From: Solirubrobacter sp963736505
Lineage (GTDB): Bacteria; Actinomycetota; Thermoleophilia; Solirubrobacterales; Solirubrobacteraceae
NCBI GenBank assembly: GCA_963736505.1
Contig: CAVTOZ010000005.1
Location: 496,001 to 560,000, forward strand
Length of the DNA: 64,000 nt
Direction of reading: 5' to 3'
Below are positions 16,755-24,750 of the stretch, piece after piece. Position 1 is the stretch's first letter. Each line of letters starts with the position of its first letter. The position numbers and the translations under genes are program-made. The notes beneath the pieces were generated by a model. The model saw only the letters and a list, made by a program, of their open reading frames with translations. It did not search any database and had not been told where the DNA came from.

Positions 16755-16824
16755 GCTGCGGCGCGTAGCGCGCCACCCCAGGTAGCATCGGCCTCCTCGC
16801 AGCAGGTTCGAGGAGGAGCGCAGC

Positions 16825-18615
16825 ATGCAGGAGAGCACGTCAGCACCGGGCCACGGGACCGGCTCGGCGACGATTGCGGACATCGTGGGACTGGCCGCCG
16901 AACGCTACGGCGAGCAACCGGCGGCCAGGTTCAAGCGCGAAGGCGAATGGGCGGAGCTCTCCTACCGCGAGCTCGCGGACGCCGTCTCGGAGATCGCCCG
17001 CGGCCTGATCGACCTCGGGCTGCAGCCCGGCGACCGCGTCGCGCTGCTCTGCACGACCCGCGTCGACTGGACGCTCGTCGACTTCGCGATCACGTGCGCC
17101 GGCGCCGTCGTGGTCCCGATCTACCCCACCAACTCGCCCGACGAGTGCGCGTGGGTGGTGAGCGACTCCGAGGCGCGCTTCGTCGTGGTCGAGGACGCGT
17201 CGCAGGCGGCCAAGATCGCCGCAGTGCGCGACCGGCTGCCCGCGCTCGAGAGCGTGATCGCGATCGAGCTGGCCGAGAACACGATCGCGCTCGACGAGCT
17301 GCGCGAGCGCGGCCGCGACGGCGACGAAGCCGAGCTGGCGCAGCGGATCGCCGCCGTCACGCCTGAGGACCCGTACACGATCATCTACACGTCGGGCACG
17401 ACCGGACCGCCCAAGGGCTGCGTGCTCACGCACGGCAACTACCGCCAGGTCACGCGCATGTGCGAGGAGATCGGCGTGATCGAAGCGGGCCAGGTCGTCT
17501 ACCTGTACCTGCCGCTCGCGCACTCCTACGCGCTGCTGATCCAGCTGCTGGCGGTCGACCTCGGCGCACCGCTGGCCTACTGGAGCGGCGATCCGCAGCA
17601 GATCGTGCCCGACCTGATGGCGATCAAGCCCGCCTACCTGCCGTCGGTGCCGCGCATCTTCGAGAAGATCTACACGCTCGTCACGTCCAACAACGACCCG
17701 AAGATGATCGCCGGCGCGGTCCAGCTCGGGCTGAAGGTGCGGCGCATGATGGAGGCCGGCGAGGAGGTCCCGGCCGAGCTGCAGGCCGCGTTCGACAAGG
17801 CCGACGCCGAGCTGTTCGCGAACGTGCGCAACGTCTTCGGCGGCAACCTCGTGCAGGCGACCTCCGGCGCCGCCCCGATCGCGCAGGAGATCCTCGAGTT
17901 CTTCTACGCCTGCGGCGCGCCCGTGCTCGAGGGCTACGGGATGACCGAGACGTCGACCGTCACGACGACCTCGACGGTCGCCGACCACAAGCTCGGCACC
18001 GTCGGGCGCCCGCTGCCCGGCGCCGAGGTCAAGATCGCCGACGACGGCGAGATCCTGATCCGCGGCCCGCACGTGTTCCGCGGCTACTACGGGACCGGCG
18101 ACACGACCGCCTTCGGCGCGGTCGAGGGCGGCTGGCTGCACACCGGCGACCTCGGCTCGCTCGACGAGGACGGCTACCTGTCGATCACCGGCCGCAAGAA
18201 GGACATCATCATCACCGCGGGCGGCAAGAACCTGACGCCCGCCAACCTCGAGAACGACCTCAAGCGCTCGCGCTGGATCTCGCAGGCGATGATGTACGGC
18301 GACCGCCGCCCGTACCCGGTCGCGCTGATCACGCTCGACCCGGAGGAGATCGTCCACTTCGCGCGCGAGCACGCGCTGCCGGAGGACCCCGCCTCGCTCG
18401 CGCGCGAGCCGAAGGTGGTCGAGCTCGTCCAGGGCGTGCTCGACGACGTCAACGCCAACTACGCGCGCGTGGAGCAGATCAAGCGCTTCTTCATCCTCGA
18501 CCACGACCTCTCGCAGGAGACCGGCGAGTTGACGCCGACGCTGAAGGTCAAGCGCAACGTCGTCAACGAGAAGTACGCCGACGACTTCGAGCGGCTCTAC
18601 TCGTCGCCGGACTGA
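16825..18615 (+). CDS. Long-chain fatty-acid-CoA ligase (AMP-forming)
   Basis: A 596-residue adenylate-forming enzyme that activates fatty acids with ATP and CoA. The phosphate-binding loop YTSGTTGPPKG is at about 188-198, the A5 motif GYGMTETSTV follows, and TGD, then GRKKDIIITAGGKNLTPANLE, carry the hinge and C-terminal domain. The length matches the FadD15/long-chain branch. A TAGCAT hexamer and a strong GAGGAGG ribosome site precede the ATG. The 3' end overlaps the convergent patatin gene by 19 bases; a phospholipase and an acyl-CoA ligase side by side suggest lipid turnover. Confidence 0.94.
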   Translation: MQESTSAPGHGTGSATIADIVGLAAERYGEQPAARFKREGEWAELSYRELADAVSEIARGLIDLGLQPGDRVALLCTTRVDWTLVDFAITCAGAVVVPIYPTNSPDECAWVVSDSEARFVVVEDASQAAKIAAVRDRLPALESVIAIELAENTIALDELRERGRDGDEAELAQRIAAVTPEDPYTIIYTSGTTGPPKGCVLTHGNYRQVTRMCEEIGVIEAGQVVYLYLPLAHSYALLIQLLAVDLGAPLAYWSGDPQQIVPDLMAIKPAYLPSVPRIFEKIYTLVTSNNDPKMIAGAVQLGLKVRRMMEAGEEVPAELQAAFDKADAELFANVRNVFGGNLVQATSGAAPIAQEILEFFYACGAPVLEGYGMTETSTVTTTSTVADHKLGTVGRPLPGAEVKIADDGEILIRGPHVFRGYYGTGDTTAFGAVEGGWLHTGDLGSLDEDGYLSITGRKKDIIITAGGKNLTPANLENDLKRSRWISQAMMYGDRRPYPVALITLDPEEIVHFAREHALPEDPASLAREPKVVELVQGVLDDVNANYARVEQIKRFFILDHDLSQETGELTPTLKVKRNVVNEKYADDFERLYSSPD

Positions 18616-19832
18616 CGCAGCAGCGCGCCTGTCGTCTGCTCCAGGATCCGGCGCCAGGCGCGCGTCTTCTCCTTCTCGGCCGAGAAGTGGCGCACGACCT
18701 TGCGCACCCGCGTGGCGGAGATCTCGATCCCGTGCCGGCGGCAGACGTCGCGCAGGTCCTCGTAGTCCTTGGCGAGCTTGACGGTGACCGACTGGAAGCC
18801 GTGGCGGGCGACCTCGACGCGGGAGGCGTAGTTGAGGATGTTCGTCTGGAACATCAGCTCGTCGTCGGCGTCGGGCTCGATCAGCACGATGTCGACGCCC
18901 GGGTAGCGTTCCTTCCAGTGGCCCGCCATCTCGTGCAGGCGCTGGTAGGCGAGCAGCTTGAACGTCTGGTAGCCGATCTTCGGGAAGCCCATATCGGAGA
19001 TCCGCCGCGCGCGCGTGCCGAACAGCGTCGGGATCGACTTCGAGAAGTCGTTGACGAACGGCACCAGCGGGTTCACGACGACGATGAACTTCGCGCCCGC
19101 CTCGACCGCGATGTCGAGGTTGGTGGTGGACACGATCCCGCCGTCGACCAGCTCGCGCTCGCGCACCCGGTAGGGCGCGTAGATCATCGGCAGCGCCGTC
19201 GAGGCGCGCACGGCCGAGGAGATCGGGATGTCGTCCCAGCCCTGGGCGCCGAGCACGATCCGCTCGCACGTGTCGAGGTCGGTCGCCGCCAGGTAGAGCT
19301 CGCGCTCGAGCAGCCGGAAGTCGTCGACGCGGCCGTCCTCGGACAGCACTCCGCGCAGGTAGTCCTCGATGCCGGCGCCCGAGTACAGGCCCGACGGCAG
19401 GGCGTCGCCGAGCGCGAGGATCAGGTCCATCGCCGAGAACGAGCCGAACGAGCGGACGAGGCTGCGCGCGACGCCGAGCATGTGCAGCGGCAGCCGCACC
19501 GCCTTGGACGCCATCTCGCCGTAGTTCGGCCGCAGCAGGTTGCCGAGATCGAAGCTCGGGAACGGCATCGGCGCCTGCTCGTTGACGACGCGCATCATCT
19601 GCTCGGGCGTCACGCCGTTGGCGGCCAGCGAGGCGATCAGGGAGCCGGCGCTGGTGCCCACGTAGACGTCGAACTGGTTGACCGAGCGGTTGACCGACAG
19701 CAGGTCGAGCGCCCGCAGGGCGCCGATCTGGTAAACGCCGCCGGTGAAGCCGCCGCCGCCGAGGACGAGCGCGGTCTTGGACTGGCGACGCCGGCGCCGG
19801 GCGGTCGAGCCCATCTCCACGACGTTGCTCAT
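18597..19832 (-). CDS. Patatin-like phospholipase
   Basis: A 411-residue patatin-family acyl hydrolase with a Ser-Asp dyad. The oxyanion loop GGGGFTGG is at 25-32, the nucleophile elbow GTSAG gives Ser61, and the DGG motif follows in ELVDGG near 229. A basic cluster (ARRRRRQ) precedes the domain. There is no signal peptide, so it probably acts inside the cell or at the inner membrane face. The ATG at 19832 has TACACT 7 bases upstream, which argues for a leaderless start over the open frame that continues to 19892. The C-terminal ~150 residues are not assigned. Confidence 0.9.
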   Translation of the reverse strand: MSNVVEMGSTARRRRRQSKTALVLGGGGFTGGVYQIGALRALDLLSVNRSVNQFDVYVGTSAGSLIASLAANGVTPEQMMRVVNEQAPMPFPSFDLGNLLRPNYGEMASKAVRLPLHMLGVARSLVRSFGSFSAMDLILALGDALPSGLYSGAGIEDYLRGVLSEDGRVDDFRLLERELYLAATDLDTCERIVLGAQGWDDIPISSAVRASTALPMIYAPYRVRERELVDGGIVSTTNLDIAVEAGAKFIVVVNPLVPFVNDFSKSIPTLFGTRARRISDMGFPKIGYQTFKLLAYQRLHEMAGHWKERYPGVDIVLIEPDADDELMFQTNILNYASRVEVARHGFQSVTVKLAKDYEDLRDVCRRHGIEISATRVRKVVRHFSAEKEKTRAWRRILEQTTGALLRQSGDE

Positions 19833-19839
19833 GTAGCCC

Positions 19840-19882
19840 AGTGTATGCGCGACTTCCGCCCGTCCGCCGGGTTCCCTACGCT
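19840..19882. promoter_or_regulatory. Divergent -10 boxes between patatin and PBP4 genes
   Basis: On the minus strand TACACT (rc of 19840-19845) lies 7 bases before the patatin ATG. On the plus strand TACGCT (19877-19882) lies 9 bases before the carboxypeptidase ATG. No Shine-Dalgarno sequence is seen for either gene, so both messages probably start at or close to the start codon. Confidence 0.55.
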
Positions 19883-19891
19883 CGAACGCCA

Positions 19892-21088
19892 ATGAAGCGC
19901 CTGGTCACAGCCTTCGCGGCCCTGCTCGTGCTCGCCCCGCCCGCCCATGCGGCGAGCCTGGCGTCCACCCAGCGGGCCCTCGCGCGCCAGATGTCGCACG
20001 CCGGCAGCTCGGCGGGCGCCTACGTGGTCGACGTCGGGACCGGCCAGGAGCTGTACTCCAGCAACGCCGACGTGCCGCGGATGCCGGCGTCGGTGGAGAA
20101 GCTCTACACGTCGGCGTCGGCGCTGCTGCGCTACGGCGACCAGGGCAAGCTGTCGACGACGGTGCTCGTCCCGGCGCTGCCGGACGACTCGGGCGACGTC
20201 GCGGGCGACCTCGTGCTGCGCGGCGGCGGCGACCCGACGTTCGACGCCAAGGACGCGAGCACGCTGGCGGGTCAATTGGTGCGCGCGGGGCTCGATCGCG
20301 TCGACGGCCGCGTGGTCGGCGACGAGTCGGCGTTCGACGCGTTCCGCGGGCCGCCGTCCGCGAACTTCCAGCTCACCAGCGACGTCGGGCCGCTGAGCGC
20401 GCTTTCGTACGACCACGGGCGCACCGGCAAGCGCCACCCGTACTTCCAGACCAGCCCGGCGAGCTTCGCCGCGGCGGCGTTCGAGAAGGCGCTCAAGCAC
20501 CGCGGCGTGAAGATCTCCGGCAAGGCGCGCGCGGGCATCGCGCCGACGGGCATGACGCCGCTCGCGCACTGGGACTCCCCCACGCTGGCCGAGATCGTGA
20601 AGGCGATGAACCAGCCGTCGGACAACTTCTACGCCGAGACGCTGGTCAAGGCGCTGGGCGCCGATTACGGCACGGCAGGGAGCACGGAGGCCGGCGCCGC
20701 GGTCGTGCGCGAGACCGTCGCGCGCTTCAAGATCGCGCCGCAGGTCCAGGACGGGTCCGGCCTCTCGCGCCTGGACCGCACGAGCCCGCGCCAGGTCGTG
20801 CGGCTGCTGGCCGGCATGGCGGGGACCGAGCAGGCGGAGGCGTTCGACGCCTCGCTCGCCGTGATCGGGCGCAACGGGACGCTCTACAACCGCATGCGCG
20901 GCACGGCGGCGCAGGATCGCTGCCACGCCAAGACCGGCACGCTCCACGACGTCTCGACGCTGGCCGGCTACTGCACGACCACCGGCGGCCGGCGGATCGC
21001 GTTCGCGTTCATGATGAACGCGACGACGGTGTGGAAGGCCCACCCGCTGCAGGACCGCATGACGGCGGCACTGGCGCGCTTGGACTGA
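19892..21088 (+). CDS. dacB: D-Ala-D-Ala carboxypeptidase/endopeptidase (PBP4, S13)
   Basis: A 398-residue secreted class C penicillin-binding protein that trims peptidoglycan. Signal peptide 1-20 (MKRLVTAFAALLVLAPPAHA). Active-site motifs: SVEK (Ser67, Lys70), SDN (near 243) and KTGT (Lys347). The large insertion between the first and second motifs is typical of S13 enzymes. The ATG at 19892 is supported by the signal peptide and the upstream TACGCT box. It is followed after 21 bases by a secreted S15-type hydrolase. Confidence 0.94.
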   Translation: MKRLVTAFAALLVLAPPAHAASLASTQRALARQMSHAGSSAGAYVVDVGTGQELYSSNADVPRMPASVEKLYTSASALLRYGDQGKLSTTVLVPALPDDSGDVAGDLVLRGGGDPTFDAKDASTLAGQLVRAGLDRVDGRVVGDESAFDAFRGPPSANFQLTSDVGPLSALSYDHGRTGKRHPYFQTSPASFAAAAFEKALKHRGVKISGKARAGIAPTGMTPLAHWDSPTLAEIVKAMNQPSDNFYAETLVKALGADYGTAGSTEAGAAVVRETVARFKIAPQVQDGSGLSRLDRTSPRQVVRLLAGMAGTEQAEAFDASLAVIGRNGTLYNRMRGTAAQDRCHAKTGTLHDVSTLAGYCTTTGGRRIAFAFMMNATTVWKAHPLQDRMTAALARLD

Positions 21089-21109
21089 AAACCGGGTAAT
21101 AGTCACGGC

Positions 21110-22558
21110 GTGAAACTCGCGCTCGCCCTGGCCCTCTTCCTGACACTCGCGCCCGCCGCCCAGGCGCGCGACGCGACCGTGACGTCGTTCGACGGCACGC
21201 AGATCCAGCTCTCGTTCTTCCCCGCGAAGGACGGGAAGAAGGCGCCGACGGTACTCGAGGGCCATGGCTGGGGCGGCTCGCGCGACACCGATCCCAACAG
21301 CGCCAGCAGCGAGCAGACCGGCAACGTCGGGCTCGGCGCGCTGCGCAAGGCCGGCTTCAACGTGCTCACGTGGGACGCGCGCGGCTTCGGCAACTCGGGC
21401 GGCACCGTGACCGTCGACGCTCCCGACGCCGAGTCGCGCGACGTCAGCGCGCTGATCACCTGGCTCGCGAAGCAGAAGGAGGCCAAGCTCGACCGCAAGG
21501 GCGACCCGCGCGTCGGGATGACCGGCGTCTCCTACGCCGGCGGGATCGAGCTCGTCACCGCGCCGCGGGACAAGCGCATCGACGCGATCGCGCCGATCAT
21601 CGCGTGGCACTCGCTGCTGACCTCGCTGTACAAGGAGGACACGATCAAGGGCGGCTGGGCGAGCCTGCTCTACACGACGGGCGTCCCGAGCTCCAAGAAC
21701 CGGCTCGACCCGCACATCACGTCGGCCTTCACCAGCGGCCTGGCGTCCGGCACGCTGTCGGCCGACGACCGCGCCTGGTTCGACTCGCGCGGCCCCGGCG
21801 ACGCCGTCAAGCGGATCCGGATCCCGACGCTGCTCGTCGAGGGCACCGCCGACACGCTCTTCACGCTGCACGAGTCGATCGTCAACTACGGCATCCTGCG
21901 CGCCAACGGCGTGCCGGCGAAGCTCGTGTGGTTCTGCGGCGGCCACGGCGTCTGCCTGACCGGCAGCGGGCCGGCCGGGCACGTCGAGTCCGTCGTGGTC
22001 AAGTGGCTCAAGCGCTACCTCGCGCGCAAGACGTCGGTCAAGACCGGCCCCGGGTTCGAGTGGCTGGCCGACGACGCCCAGTGGCGCTCGGCGGCCTCCT
22101 ACCCGCCGCCGGCCGGGGCGCCGCTCGTCGCCACCGGCGCGGGCACGCTGGTCGTCAGCCCGGCCGACGCGCTGTCGGGCACGCCGATCGCCGCCGGCCG
22201 CGCCGTCAACGCCGTCAACCTCGCCGTCCCGCCGTCTTCCGCCGCGAGCCAGTTGCTCGGCGAGCCCAAGCTGACGCTCACCTACAGCGGCACCGGCACG
22301 GCCACGCACGTGTTCGCGCAGCTCGTCGACGAGACGCGCGGCGTCGCCGTCGGCAATCAGGTGACGCCGATCCCGGTGACGCTCGACGGCCTGCCGCACA
22401 CGATCTCGCGCCCGCTGGAGGCGATCGCGGCCTCGGCGCCGGCCGGCGCGCGCTACACGCTGCAGGTGATCGGCGGCAGCCAGGTCTACGGACCGGTGCA
22501 CGGCGCCGGGCTGATCACGTTCAGCGCGATCCGGCTCGAGCTGCCCACGCTGAAATAG
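21110..22558 (+). CDS. Secreted alpha/beta hydrolase (CocE/S15 X-Pro peptidase type)
   Basis: A 482-residue exported hydrolase. Signal peptide MKLALALALFLTLAPAAQA. The alpha/beta-hydrolase core has EGHGWGGSRD (oxyanion region), the nucleophile MTGVSYAGG (Ser141), the acid in LLVEGTADTLF and the His in CGGHGVC. A C-terminal beta domain (about 330-482) resembles the jelly-roll of CocE/PepX proteins. It could be a peptidase or an esterase. The start is the GTG at 21110, with AATAGT 6 bases upstream and no ribosome site. Confidence 0.87.
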   Translation: MKLALALALFLTLAPAAQARDATVTSFDGTQIQLSFFPAKDGKKAPTVLEGHGWGGSRDTDPNSASSEQTGNVGLGALRKAGFNVLTWDARGFGNSGGTVTVDAPDAESRDVSALITWLAKQKEAKLDRKGDPRVGMTGVSYAGGIELVTAPRDKRIDAIAPIIAWHSLLTSLYKEDTIKGGWASLLYTTGVPSSKNRLDPHITSAFTSGLASGTLSADDRAWFDSRGPGDAVKRIRIPTLLVEGTADTLFTLHESIVNYGILRANGVPAKLVWFCGGHGVCLTGSGPAGHVESVVVKWLKRYLARKTSVKTGPGFEWLADDAQWRSAASYPPPAGAPLVATGAGTLVVSPADALSGTPIAAGRAVNAVNLAVPPSSAASQLLGEPKLTLTYSGTGTATHVFAQLVDETRGVAVGNQVTPIPVTLDGLPHTISRPLEAIAASAPAGARYTLQVIGGSQVYGPVHGAGLITFSAIRLELPTLK

Positions 22559-22585
22559 CGCTCCAACTGCGATAGTGGCAAGGGC

Positions 22586-22645
22586 GTGAACCTCGGCCTC
22601 TCCCGATCAGCGACGACGTGCTCGGCGACGGCGAGACGTAGTTGA
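22586..22645 (+). CDS. Possible 19-residue leader peptide upstream of peptidase E
   Basis: A GTG at 22586, 9 bases after GATAGT (22571-22576), opens a 19-codon frame (MNLGLSRSATTCSATARRS). Its TGA overlaps the TTG start of the peptidase E gene (TTGA). The start codon of pepE is weak and lacks a ribosome site, so a translated upstream frame would explain how it is initiated. This is a structural inference; the peptide sequence itself has no recognisable feature. Confidence 0.35.
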   Translation: MNLGLSRSATTCSATARRS

Positions 22646-23331
22646 GCGGGCACGTCGTCGCCATCGGCGGCGGGACGTTCTGGGACGACGAGGCCCAGGA
22701 CCCGCGCCTGGACGCGTTCATCCTCTCGCTCGCGCGCCGCGCGCGCCCGCGCGTCTGCTACCTCGGCACCGCCGGCGGCGACGCCGAGGCCTGGCGCTAC
22801 CGCTTCTTCCGCGCGATGGCCGCGCACGACTGCGCGCCGTCGGACCTCTCGCTGTTCCCGCGCATCGTCGACGACCTGCCGGCCTACGTCGCCGAGCAGG
22901 ACGTGTTCTGGGTCGGCGGCGGCTCGACCGCCAACCTGCTCGCGGTCTGGCGCGTGCACGGGCTCGACGCGCTGCTGCGCGAGGCGCACGCGCGCGGCGC
23001 CGTGCTCGCGGGCGTGTCGGCCGGGATGAACTGCTGGTTCGAGGCGTCCACGACCGACTCGTTCGGCCTGACGCTGACGCCGCTGCGCGACGGGCTGGGG
23101 ATCGTCGCCGGCTCGGCCTGCCCGCACTACGACGGCGAGCCGCAGCGGCGGCCGCTGTACCGCGCGCTCGTCGACGACGGCTTCCCGGCAGGCCACGCCG
23201 CCGACAACGACGCGGCGCTGCACTTCGCCGGCGGCGAGCTCGTGGAGGCCGTCGCGCTGCGCGAAGGCGCCGCCGGCTACCGCGTCGGACCCGCCGGCAG
23301 CGAGACCCGGATCGAGGCGCGCGTCCTATGA
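22642..23331 (+). CDS. pepE: Peptidase E (S51 family)
   Basis: A 229-residue cytoplasmic serine peptidase of the PepE/cyanophycinase fold, which typically cleaves Asp-X dipeptides. HVVAIGGGTFW opens the protein, VFWVGGGSTANLL follows, the nucleophile is Ser126 in GVSAGMN, and Asp139 and His162 (ACPHYDGE) are candidate triad partners. The TTG at 22642 is the first possible start, because TAG immediately precedes it in frame, and there is no good Shine-Dalgarno. A short upstream frame ends on this TTG. The stop overlaps the next gene as ATGA. Confidence 0.88.
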   Translation: MSGHVVAIGGGTFWDDEAQDPRLDAFILSLARRARPRVCYLGTAGGDAEAWRYRFFRAMAAHDCAPSDLSLFPRIVDDLPAYVAEQDVFWVGGGSTANLLAVWRVHGLDALLREAHARGAVLAGVSAGMNCWFEASTTDSFGLTLTPLRDGLGIVAGSACPHYDGEPQRRPLYRALVDDGFPAGHAADNDAALHFAGGELVEAVALREGAAGYRVGPAGSETRIEARVL

Positions 23332-24152
23332 GCGCCCCCGGCGTCCGCCGCCGCCCGCAGCGCTTCGTCCCGCGCTTCCACTGGGAGCTGCTCTCGTGCG
23401 GCGTCGCCGGCCACCGGCTCGAAGGGATGGACGCCGAGCGCCTGCGACCCGAGGACGCGCTGTTCGCGCGCGAGATCGACGGCGTGCGCTGGTACCGCTG
23501 CCTGCGCTGCGACTCCTGGCTGCCGCTGCCGGACCCCGAGACGCCCGCGCGCGAGACGCCGCCGCCGCGCGACGAGATCGACCTGCCGCTGCGCGGCAAG
23601 CCGCTGCGCGACAAGATCGTGCTGCGCATCATCGCGATCAACCGCGCGCTGCACTTCGCCGGGCTCGCGCTACTCGGCATCGCGATCCTGCTGTTCGCCG
23701 CCAACCGCGCCGACCTGCACGCGACGGTGATCAAGGTCGTGGCCGACCTCGGCGGCGGGACGACCGCCAACGGCAACGCGAGCCACGGGCTGACGCACTC
23801 GATCGACCAGCTGTTCAGCCTCGAGTCCGGCCGGCTGCACGTGTTCGCGGCGATCGCACTCCTGTACGCCGCGATCGAAGGGATCGAGGCGGTCGGCCTC
23901 TGGTACACCAGGCGCTGGGCGGAGTACCTGACGCTGATCGTCACCGCCTCGCTGCTGCCGGTCGAGATCTACGAGCTCTCGCACCATGTCAGCCCGTTCA
24001 AGGTCGTCGCGTTCGTGGTCAACGTCGCGGTCGTCGCCTACCTGCTGTTCGCCAAGCGGCTGTTCGGCCTGCGTGGCGGCGCGGCCGCCGACGAGGCGCT
24101 GAAGGAGCGCGACGTCGGCTGGCACGCGCTCGAGCGCACCGCGCCGGCCTAG
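23328..24152 (+). CDS. DUF2127 membrane protein with N-terminal zinc-ribbon-like segment
   Basis: A 274-residue protein. Residues about 18-65 hold Cys24, His29, Cys58 and Cys61 (SCGVAGH, YRCLRCDSW), which could bind zinc. A DUF2127 membrane region with four hydrophobic segments follows (ALHFAGLALLGIAILLF; HVFAAIALLYAAIEGIEAVG; YLTLIVTASLLPVEIYELS; VVAFVVNVAVVAYLLF). The function of DUF2127 is unknown. It is translationally coupled to pepE by a 4-base overlap. Confidence 0.8.
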   Translation: MSAPGVRRRPQRFVPRFHWELLSCGVAGHRLEGMDAERLRPEDALFAREIDGVRWYRCLRCDSWLPLPDPETPARETPPPRDEIDLPLRGKPLRDKIVLRIIAINRALHFAGLALLGIAILLFAANRADLHATVIKVVADLGGGTTANGNASHGLTHSIDQLFSLESGRLHVFAAIALLYAAIEGIEAVGLWYTRRWAEYLTLIVTASLLPVEIYELSHHVSPFKVVAFVVNVAVVAYLLFAKRLFGLRGGAAADEALKERDVGWHALERTAPA

Positions 24153-24165
24153 CTACCTTGGCGGT

Positions 24166-24750
24166 GTGAAGCTGCTGCTGCCGCTGCTGGTGATCTTCGC
24201 GTTGATGGCCTTCCTCGCATTCTCTGGGGCCGCCGGGCTGTCGTCGCTGCGCAGCGACGAGTCATGCGACGGCACGCCGGAGCTGTCGCTGACCCCGCCC
24301 GGGTGGCGCTGCGTGGGCGACCAGGGGACGGTCGAGCGCGGCTCGCTGCCGTGGCTGATCGTCGCGCTCGGCGGCGAGCTGGGCGTGGCGGCATGGGTCG
24401 TGCGGCGGCGACGGAGCGCGCCCGCGCGGCTCGCGGCCACGACGACCGTGGCGCTCGCCGCGGTGGGCGTCTGCGGGCTGCTCGGAGGGTTCGATTTCGC
24501 GTTCACGTTCGGCTGCGCCTTCGGCGTGCCGCTCGCCTGGCTCGCGGACATCGCGTTCGCGCGCGCCGAGGGCGGCCGCCGCAGCCGCCGGCGCAGCCTC
24601 ACCGCCGCGCTGGTCGCCGGCCTCGCCGTGTTCGCGACGGCCGTGATCAGCGCCGCCGGCATCGCACCGGTCGCGGCGGCGATCGTGGTCGTCGCGGCCG
24701 TGGCCGCTACGGCAGCAGCGCCAGCAGCCCGGCCTCATCCAGCACGCTGA
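24166..24750 (+). CDS. Hypothetical membrane protein
   Basis: 194 residues. An N-terminal hydrophobic helix (LLLPLLVIFALMAFLAFSG) is followed by a short outside loop with two Cys (SCDGTPELSLTPPGWRC), which might be disulfide-linked, and about four more hydrophobic segments. No family recognised. The GTG at 24166 has TACCTT 6 bases upstream, so the message is probably leaderless. The last 44 bases overlap the 3' end of ligA on the other strand. Confidence 0.65.
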   Translation: MKLLLPLLVIFALMAFLAFSGAAGLSSLRSDESCDGTPELSLTPPGWRCVGDQGTVERGSLPWLIVALGGELGVAAWVVRRRRSAPARLAATTTVALAAVGVCGLLGGFDFAFTFGCAFGVPLAWLADIAFARAEGGRRSRRRSLTAALVAGLAVFATAVISAAGIAPVAAAIVVVAAVAATAAAPAARPHPAR

